14,651 nt of DNA. It comes from Methylorubrum extorquens (GTDB taxonomy: Bacteria > Pseudomonadota > Alphaproteobacteria > Rhizobiales > Beijerinckiaceae). A program made the translations under genes and the position numbers. Under the pieces are notes generated by a model. It did no database searches. It saw only the letters and a list, made by a program, of their open reading frames with translations, and was not told where the DNA came from. How positions within the stretch are numbered: position 1 is the stretch's first letter; the number at the start of each line of letters is the position of its first letter. Shown here piece by piece: positions 7,650 through 14,651 of this stretch. The stretch spans positions 1-14,651 of the forward strand of contig JAEUAC010000081.1 in the NCBI GenBank assembly GCA_019695455.1. The letters are read 5' to 3'.

Positions 7650-8612
7650 CTATTTGCGCTCGATCTGCGCCGTGTCCACGATCTCGACCCAGCTCTTCGC
7701 GTCCGCCTTGACGAAGGCGGCGAGGCCGGCGGGGTCCGTCGGGAACGGGTCCGAGCCGATCTGGTCGATGAAGGCCGTGAACTCGGGATCGGCGAGCGCC
7801 TTGTTGATGGCGCCGTTCAGCTTCGCCGTCACGGGCGCCGGGAGCGACGCGGGGCCGAACATCGCCACCCAGGCGACGATGCGGTAGTTCGGAACGCCCT
7901 GCTCCTCCATCGTGCCGATCGCCGGCAGGGACTTCACGCGCTTGTCGCCCGTGATCGCGAGAATCTTGATCGTCTTCTCCTGGATCATGCCGAGCCCGCT
8001 CGCGGGATCGGGGAAGAAGACGTCGATCCGCCCGCCGATGAGGTCGGTGAGGGCCTGCGGCGAGCCCCGGTAGGGCACGTGGAGCATGTCGATGCCGGTG
8101 CGCGACTTCAGCATCTCGCCCGAGGCGCGGCTGCCCGTGTTGCCCGACCCGTAGGAGAGCTTCGGGTTCGCGGCCTTGGCGGCCTTCAGGAAGCCCGCGA
8201 GGTCGTCGGCCGGGAAATCGGGCCGGACCGCGAGCATGAAGGGGATCTTGATGATGCCGCCGACGGGCGTGAAGTCCTTCTCCGGGTCGTAGGGCAGCTG
8301 GCGGTAGATCGCCGGGTTCGCCGCATGCGTCGTGTTGGTCGTGATGAACAGCGTGTAGCCGTCCGGCGCGGCGCTCGCGACGGCGCGGGCCGCCACGATG
8401 CCGTCCGCGCCCGCCCGGTTCTCGACGATGAAGGACTGGCCGAGCTCGACCCGCAGGCTCTCGGCGAGCTTGCGGGCGACGCCGTCGGTCGCGCTGCCGG
8501 CCGGGAACGGCACGACCACCGTCACGGGGCGGCGGGGATAGGCCTCGTCGGCCCGCGCCCCGCCGACCAGGGCGAGACACAGGGCCGCCAGGACACCGAA
8601 CCGAACGCGCAT
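7650..8612 (-). CDS. TctC/Bug-type periplasmic solute-binding protein (second copy)
   Basis: The product is a 320-residue Bug/TctC protein, a distant paralogue of the one at 4543-5532. The signal peptide spans residues 1-22 (MRVRFGVLAALCLALVGGARA), then YPRRPVTVVVPFPAGSATD, IVENRAGADGIVAA, AAPDGYTLFITTN, LSYGSGNTGSRASGEML and MLHVPYRGSPQALTDLIGGRID, all in family order. The ribosome site AAGGAAAC precedes the ATG. The gene starts 17 bases after the monooxygenase stop and is followed by maoC, so it is within an operon. No TctA/TctB permease is encoded nearby. It may deliver its ligand to a permease elsewhere or act as an extracytoplasmic sensor. The ligand is likely an organic acid or amide, judged from the family only. 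Confidence 0.95.
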   Translation of the reverse strand: MRVRFGVLAALCLALVGGARADEAYPRRPVTVVVPFPAGSATDGVARKLAESLRVELGQSFIVENRAGADGIVAARAVASAAPDGYTLFITTNTTHAANPAIYRQLPYDPEKDFTPVGGIIKIPFMLAVRPDFPADDLAGFLKAAKAANPKLSYGSGNTGSRASGEMLKSRTGIDMLHVPYRGSPQALTDLIGGRIDVFFPDPASGLGMIQEKTIKILAITGDKRVKSLPAIGTMEEQGVPNYRIVAWVAMFGPASLPAPVTAKLNGAINKALADPEFTAFIDQIGSDPFPTDPAGLAAFVKADAKSWVEIVDTAQIERK

Positions 8613-8629
8613 GCTGTTTCCTTCCGGGT

Positions 8630-10276
<1,647 letters not shown>

Positions 10277-10286
10277 GCCCGTCCCC

Positions 10287-11522
10287 TCACTCCTTCACGA
10301 GCGGGCAGGCCTTCGGGTCCGCCGGCGCGAAGGCCTCGTCGGCCGGGATGGTGGCGACGGGCGCGTAGAGGTCCCATTCGCCCTTCGACTCGGCGGGCGT
10401 CTTCACGCGGAACACGGTCATGTCCCGCAGCGTGCGGCCGTCGGCCCGGATGCGGCCGTTCTTCGTCATGAAGTCGTCGATGGGCATCGCCTTCATGGCG
10501 GCGGCGACCTTGGCCGTGTCGTCCGTGCCGGCCTGGGCGACGGCCTTCAGGTAGTGCGTGACCGCCCCGTACATGGACGCCTGGATGAAGTTGGGCATCC
10601 GGCCGAAGCGCTCGAGATACCGCTTCGAGAAGGCGCGGGTCGCGTCCGTCTGGTCCCAGTAGAAGGGCGCCGTGATGAGGAGCCCCTGGGCGGCCGGCAG
10701 GCCGAGCGCCTTCACGTCGTGCAGCGTCAGGCTGAGCGCCGCGAGCCGCTGGCCGCGGGAGCGGATGCCGAACTCCTCGGCCTGCTTCAGGATGTTGGCC
10801 GCGTGCACGGTCGTCGTGGCGAGCGCGATCACCTGGGCGCCGGAGGCCTGGGCCTGCAGGAGGTTCGAGGAGAAGTCCTTCGTGTCGAAGGCGTGGACGA
10901 TGGAGCCCAGGACCTTGCCGCCGCCGGTCTCGACCATCTTGGTCGTGTCGCGCTGGACGTTGCGTCCGTAGGCGTAGTCCACCGTCATGAAGTACCAGGA
11001 CTTCTGGTCCTCCTTCAGCAGCTGCCGGACGACGCCCTGCGACTGCGAGTAGTTGTCGTAGGCCCACGAGATCCCGTTCGGCGAGCAGGCCGCGTTGGTC
11101 AGGTCCGACGAGGACGACGACACGAACACGACGAGCCCGTCCTTCTCCTTGGCGAGGCTCTGCACGCCGAGGGCGACGGTCGTGATGCCGATGTCGAAGA
11201 TCGCCTTGACGCCCTCGTCGTACCAGCGCCGGGCCATGGTGACGCCGATGTCGGGCTTGTTCTGGTGGTCGCCCTGCACGATCTCGATCGGGCGCCCGAG
11301 CACCTTGCCGCCGTAATCCTCCACCGCCATCCGGGCGGAGGTCAGCGAGCCCGGGCCCGACAGGTCCACGACGAAGCCGGACATGTCGGACAGGACGCCG
11401 ATCTTGAGGGGCGCCTGCGCCGCCGCCCCGCCCGCCCAGGCGAGCGTCGCCGCGACCGTCGCGGCCATGAGGCCGCCGGCCCGGCGCCGCGTGGGCCTCC
11501 CTGCGATGATGGTCCCGTCCAT
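10287..11522 (-). CDS. LivK-type (Peripla_BP_6) ABC substrate-binding protein
   Basis: The product is a 411-residue periplasmic binding protein of the branched-chain amino-acid/amide ABC family. The N-terminal export signal has a basic RRR followed by LMAATVAATLAWAGGAAA-Q, cleavage near 36. The mature part begins APLKIGVLSDMSGFVVDLSG, the normal first strand and ligand loop, followed by IEIVQGDHQNKPDIG, FVSSSSSDLTNAACSPNG and YFMTVDYAYGRN. Cysteines at about 145 and near the C-terminus (ACPLVKE) fit the disulfide pattern of the urea/aromatic-acid subclass. No LivHMGF permease or ATPase genes accompany it. It lies second in the operon, 77 bases after the alcohol dehydrogenase and ten before the monooxygenase. 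It probably recognises the compound degraded by these enzymes; the ligand is unknown. Confidence 0.95.
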   Translation of the reverse strand: MDGTIIAGRPTRRRAGGLMAATVAATLAWAGGAAAQAPLKIGVLSDMSGFVVDLSGPGSLTSARMAVEDYGGKVLGRPIEIVQGDHQNKPDIGVTMARRWYDEGVKAIFDIGITTVALGVQSLAKEKDGLVVFVSSSSSDLTNAACSPNGISWAYDNYSQSQGVVRQLLKEDQKSWYFMTVDYAYGRNVQRDTTKMVETGGGKVLGSIVHAFDTKDFSSNLLQAQASGAQVIALATTTVHAANILKQAEEFGIRSRGQRLAALSLTLHDVKALGLPAAQGLLITAPFYWDQTDATRAFSKRYLERFGRMPNFIQASMYGAVTHYLKAVAQAGTDDTAKVAAAMKAMPIDDFMTKNGRIRADGRTLRDMTVFRVKTPAESKGEWDLYAPVATIPADEAFAPADPKACPLVKE

Positions 11523-11599
11523 GCCGTCCTCCCCTGGCGGCTCGTTCCGGCCGCTCGTCGCGTGTTCGATGACGGGGCCCCGCCCCGGCCGGCGGCCGC

Positions 11600-12652
11600 T
11601 CACGCCACCAGGACGGCGCGGCCCGTGACGTCGCCCCGCTGCAGCGCCTGCAGGGCGGCGTTGGCGTCGTCCTTCGGGAATTCGCGGATCGGCATCGGAT
11701 CGAGCCTGCCCTCGCGGGCGAGCCGCACCACCTCGCGCAGCTCCGGCACGGAGCCGACGATGTTGCCGAGCACGGACTGGCCCTTGAAGATCATGCCGGC
11801 GAGCGAGAGCGTGATCTCGCCGCCCGCGATGCCGACGAGGACGAGCTTGCCGCCCTTGTCCAGCACGTCGAACCCCGTGCGGGCGGTCGCGGAGGCGTTG
11901 ACGAAGTCGATGGCGGCCGCGACCGCTCCGCCGGCCGCCTCCATGATGCGGGCCGCGACGCCCTCGCCGGACCCGTCGACGGCCGCCGTGGCGCCGGCCG
12001 CGAGCGCGGCCTGCCGCTTCTGCGGCGAGGTGTCGACGGAGACGATGTGGCGGTGGCCGAGCGCGCGCAGCATGGCGATGGCGGCGAGGCCGAGCCCGCC
12101 CGCCCCGATCAGGACGACCGGCCGGTCCGGCGCGAGCGGCAGGATCTTCTGGATGGACGAATAGACGGTGAGGCCGGAGCACGCGTAGGTCGCGGCGAGC
12201 GACGGATCGAGGTCGCCGTACTCCACGAGGTAGCGCGGATGCGGGACCTTCACGCGGCCCGCGAAGCCGCCGTGCCGGATCACGCCGAGGCTCGCCTGCT
12301 TCAGGCAGAGATTGTCCTGCTCGACGCGGCAGCGATCGCATTCGCCGCAGCCGAGCCAGGGATAGACGATGCGGTCGTCGCCGATCGCGACGCCCTCCGC
12401 CTCCGGCCCGACGGCGACCACGCGGCCGACGATCTCGTGGCCCGGCGCGCGCGGCAGCTCCACGCCGCGATCGGTCAGCCGCATGACCTTGCCGCCGCCC
12501 ATGTCGTAGGCGCCGTGCCAGAAGTGCAGGTCCGAATGGCAGACGCCGCAGCGCGTCACGTCGAGCACCACCTCCGTGCCGGTGGGAACCGGATCGGGCA
12601 GTTCGATGCATTCGAGCGGCTGCTCGTTCCGAATGACGGCCCAGGCCTTCAC
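11600..12652 (-). CDS. Zinc-dependent alcohol dehydrogenase (MDR family)
   Basis: The product is a 350-residue medium-chain dehydrogenase that oxidises an alcohol to an aldehyde or ketone with NAD(P). Catalytic zinc ligands are C38 (in CGVCHSDLH), H72-E73 (GHE) and a probable third Cys at 158 (YACSG). Structural zinc ligands are C102, C105, C108 and C116 (CGECDRC...NLC). The Rossmann motif GAGGLGL is at 183-189. I chose the GTG at 12652 because GGGAGA lies six bases upstream and VKAWAVIRNEQPLE is the natural family start. An ATG at 12715 adds 21 Arg/Gly/Pro-rich residues without support. It is the first gene of the minus-strand operon and sits next to the palindromic operator. A role making the ketone used by the downstream monooxygenase is plausible but inferred. 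Confidence 0.95.
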   Translation of the reverse strand: MKAWAVIRNEQPLECIELPDPVPTGTEVVLDVTRCGVCHSDLHFWHGAYDMGGGKVMRLTDRGVELPRAPGHEIVGRVVAVGPEAEGVAIGDDRIVYPWLGCGECDRCRVEQDNLCLKQASLGVIRHGGFAGRVKVPHPRYLVEYGDLDPSLAATYACSGLTVYSSIQKILPLAPDRPVVLIGAGGLGLAAIAMLRALGHRHIVSVDTSPQKRQAALAAGATAAVDGSGEGVAARIMEAAGGAVAAAIDFVNASATARTGFDVLDKGGKLVLVGIAGGEITLSLAGMIFKGQSVLGNIVGSVPELREVVRLAREGRLDPMPIREFPKDDANAALQALQRGDVTGRAVLVA

Positions 12653-12722
12653 GCGGCGTCTCCCTTGGCTGCGCGGCCCTCTGCCGGGGCCGCGTTCAGG
12701 GCCCCAGGACGCCACAGGATAA

Positions 12723-12742
12723 ATGGTAAGTCAACGTATCAT
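12723..12742. promoter_or_regulatory. Palindromic operator between divergent operons
   Basis: ATGGTAAGTCAACGTATCAT is an imperfect inverted repeat of form ATGnTAnGTn/nACnTAnCAT: seven of ten base pairs match and the mismatches fall at every third position. It lies in a roughly 25-base AT-rich island between the alcohol dehydrogenase operon (left) and the dppA-like gene (right). This half-site style is typical of GntR-type and similar dimeric regulators, but no regulator gene is in the window. The minus strand has TTGACT (12734-12729) and the plus strand TATCAT (12737-12742), so promoter elements may overlap it. Confidence 0.5.
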
Positions 12743-12838
12743 CTCGCGGCCCGGCGCGGTGCGCCGTCCCCCGGCGGACCCGTCTGGCGGCCGGGCCCGG
12801 GCCGTGCGACACGGGCCGCGACCCCATTCGAGGTGCCC

Positions 12839-14320
12839 ATGCCGTCGCGCGTCTCCGCCCTTCTCCTCGCCGCCTGCCTCGTCACGGGGAGCGCCGAGGC
12901 CGCCAAGACCACGCTGACCCTCGGCCTGGCGGTCGAGCCGACGGGGCTCGACCCGACGATCGCGGCGCCGGTCGCCATCCGCGAGGTGACCTGGGCGAAC
13001 CTGTTCGAGGGGCTCGTGAAGCTCGACCGGACCGGCCAGGTCGTGCCGCAGCTCGCCCGGAGCTGGACGGTCTCGCCGGACGGGCTGACCTACACGTTCG
13101 CGCTGCGGCCGAACGCGACCTTCCACGACGGCACGCCCATGACGTCGGCGGACGTGAAGTTCTCCTTCGACCGGGCCCGCTCGCCGCAATCCACCAACGC
13201 GCAGAAGCAGATCTTCGCCCCGATCGAGGCCGTCGAGACGCCCGACCCGGCGACCGCCGTGGTGCGGCTGAAGCAGGTCTCGGGCAACTTCCTCTACTAC
13301 CTGTCGTGGGGCGACGCCGCGATCGTGTCGCCGAAGACGGCGGAGACCAACCGGGCGACGCCGATCGGCACCGGCCCGTTCAAGTTCAAGGCGTGGGCGC
13401 GCGGCGACAAGGTCGAGCTCGTGCGCAACGCCGCCTGGTGGGGCGAGGCGCCCGTCGCGCTGGAGAGCGTGACGTTCCGCTTCATCCAGGACCCGCAGGC
13501 GCAGGTCGCGGCCCTCAAGGCCGGCGACGTGGACGCCTTCCCGAACATCGGCGCGCCCGAGCTCTTCGCCGAGCTGACCAAGGACAAGCGCTTCACGGCG
13601 GTCGCCGGCAACACGGAGGGCGAGATCGTCGCCGGCCTGAACAACGCCCGGAAGCCCTTCGACGACGTGCGGGTGCGCCGCGCCCTCATGCACGCGATCG
13701 ACCGCAAGTCGATCGTGGAGGGCGCCTATTCGGGCTTCGGCCGGCCGATCGGCAGCCATTTCTCGCCGAACCACCCGGCCTTCGTCGATCTCACCGCCGC
13801 GATCCCCTACGACACCGCCAAGGCGAAGGCGCTCCTGAAGGAGGCCGGCTACGGAAACGGGCTCCGGATCAGCATCAAGACGCCGCAGATGGCCTATGCG
13901 AGCCGGTCCGCCGAGCTGGTCGCCGCCATGCTGTCCGAGGTCGGCGTCGAGATGACGATCGTGCCGACCGAGTTCCCGGCCAAGTGGATCGAGGACGTCT
14001 TCAAGCAGAAGGACTTCGACGTCACGATCGTGGCGCATTCGGAGCCGCTCGACATCGATATCTACGGCCGCGACGGCTATTACTTCGGCTACGCGAAACC
14101 CGCCTTCAAGGCCCTGATGGCGGAGGTGGCCGCGACGCCCGACGAGGCCGCCCGGTTCGCGAAGTACAAGGAGGCGCAGCGCATGCTGGCCGAGGACGTG
14201 CCGGCCCTGTTCCTGTTCCAGCTGCCGAAGCTCGGCGTCTGGAACGCCAAGCTGAAGGGGCTGTGGGAGAACACGCCGATCCCGTCCAACGACGTGACCG
14301 GGGTCCGCTGGGACGACTGA
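12839..14320 (+). CDS. DppA/OppA-type (SBP_bac_5) ABC substrate-binding protein
   Basis: The product is a 493-residue extracytoplasmic binding protein of the dipeptide/oligopeptide/nickel family. A signal peptide covers about 1-21 (MPSRVSALLLAACLVTGSAEA). Family landmarks follow: LTLGLAVEPTGLDPTIA, ANLFEGLVKLDRTGQVVPQL, SWTVSPDGLTYTFALRPNAT, FHDGTPMTSADVKFSFDRA, GTGPFKFKAWARGDKVELVR and VRRALMHAIDRKSIVEGAYSG. The start ATG is preceded by GAGG five bases upstream. The permease gene begins 22 bases downstream, so this is the first gene of an ABC importer operon that continues past the window. The ligand may be a peptide, glutathione, a sugar or another compound; sequence alone does not decide. 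Confidence 0.96.
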   Translation: MPSRVSALLLAACLVTGSAEAAKTTLTLGLAVEPTGLDPTIAAPVAIREVTWANLFEGLVKLDRTGQVVPQLARSWTVSPDGLTYTFALRPNATFHDGTPMTSADVKFSFDRARSPQSTNAQKQIFAPIEAVETPDPATAVVRLKQVSGNFLYYLSWGDAAIVSPKTAETNRATPIGTGPFKFKAWARGDKVELVRNAAWWGEAPVALESVTFRFIQDPQAQVAALKAGDVDAFPNIGAPELFAELTKDKRFTAVAGNTEGEIVAGLNNARKPFDDVRVRRALMHAIDRKSIVEGAYSGFGRPIGSHFSPNHPAFVDLTAAIPYDTAKAKALLKEAGYGNGLRISIKTPQMAYASRSAELVAAMLSEVGVEMTIVPTEFPAKWIEDVFKQKDFDVTIVAHSEPLDIDIYGRDGYYFGYAKPAFKALMAEVAATPDEAARFAKYKEAQRMLAEDVPALFLFQLPKLGVWNAKLKGLWENTPIPSNDVTGVRWDD

Positions 14321-14342
14321 GCCGCCCGCGCCGCGTCCCCCC

Positions 14343-14651
14343 ATGCTCCGCTCCGTCGCGGCCCGGATCGCCGGGCTCGCCCTGACGCTCGTCGCGGTCG
14401 CGGCCGCGATCTTCGTCGCCGTGGACGTCCTGCCCGGCGACACGGCGTCCGTGATGCTCGGCACGTCGGCCCGGCCCGACACGCTCGCGGCGCTCCGGCT
14501 CGAGATGGGTCTCGACCGGCCGGCCCCGCTGCGCTTCCTCGACTGGCTCGCCGGGCTCGCGACGGGCGATCTCGGCCGCTCGGTCACCTACGCGATGCCC
14601 GTCGGCACGCTCGTCTCCGAACGCCTCGCCGTCACGCTGCCGCTCGCCGGG
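14343..14651 (+). CDS. DppB-type ABC transporter permease (5' part only)
   Basis: The first 103 codons are present and the frame runs off the window. It opens with a membrane helix (about 9-29, IAGLALTLVAVAAAIFVAVDV), followed by the family pattern LPGDTASVMLG, LAALRLEMGLDRPAPLRFLDWLAG, TGDLGRSVTYAMPVGTLVSERL and TLPLAG. This is the N-terminal region of inner-membrane permeases partnering DppA-type binding proteins. No clear Shine-Dalgarno is visible before the ATG (the 22-base gap is C-rich), so translation may depend on coupling with the upstream gene. A second permease and ATPases would be expected downstream. Confidence 0.92.
   Translation, partial: MLRSVAARIAGLALTLVAVAAAIFVAVDVLPGDTASVMLGTSARPDTLAALRLEMGLDRPAPLRFLDWLAGLATGDLGRSVTYAMPVGTLVSERLAVTLPLAG

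Noticed and set aside
12653..12715. Upstream ATG extension of the alcohol dehydrogenase
   Set aside because: It adds 21 Gly/Arg/Pro-rich residues not expected for the family; the GTG at 12652 has GGGAGA upstream.
12731..14587. Minus-strand open frame of about 618 codons opposite the dppA-like gene
   Set aside because: It is a shadow of a well-supported binding-protein gene, with low-complexity Arg/Gly/Asp composition and no recognisable domain.

Overview
The window is GC-rich throughout (about 70% by eye) and almost fully packed with genes. Strong third-position G/C bias, large solute-binding-protein families (TctC/Bug, LivK-type, DppA-type), a TPP riboswitch ahead of thiC and a short secreted Tyr/Arg/Gly-rich protein together suggest an alphaproteobacterium of the Hyphomicrobiales. 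A Methylobacterium-like organism is my best guess, inferred from gene style only. I see no RNA gene, insertion sequence, phage gene or CRISPR array, and no gene-free stretch longer than about 240 bases.

Left part (1-3641, all minus strand): thiC (truncated by the window edge) sits behind a textbook TPP riboswitch. The riboswitch leader contains a helix able to mask the thiC Shine-Dalgarno. Upstream lie a 94-residue two-helix membrane protein, a strong GC hairpin terminator, a 101-residue secreted repeat protein and a 343-residue protein of unknown family with Gly/Ala-rich hydrophobic segments.

Middle part (3782-7162): a TctC-type periplasmic binding protein and a gluconate-5-dehydrogenase-like SDR form a translationally coupled minus-strand pair (ATGA overlap). 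Divergent from it run a bestrophin-family channel gene and a TsaA/TrmO-type tRNA-methyltransferase gene. The latter carries a clear single-base frameshift near its 5' end.

Right part (7159-14651): five minus-strand genes look like one operon. In transcription order they are a zinc alcohol dehydrogenase, a LivK-type binding protein, a type I Baeyer-Villiger monooxygenase, a second TctC-type binding protein and a MaoC hotdog hydratase. The enzymes suggest an alcohol -> ketone -> ester/lactone route with downstream acyl-CoA chemistry; the substrate cannot be read from sequence. Neither binding protein has its permease here. Divergent from this operon is a DppA-type binding protein followed by the start of a DppB-type permease. 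The shared control region holds a 20-bp imperfect palindrome in an AT-rich island, a likely operator. The five-gene operon and the bestrophin/TsaA pair converge and overlap by exactly four bases (CTAG).

No obviously new defence or mobile system is present. The most interesting items are the orphan-binding-protein/BVMO operon with its operator, the thiC expression platform, the frameshifted TsaA gene and the unrecognised 343-residue protein.
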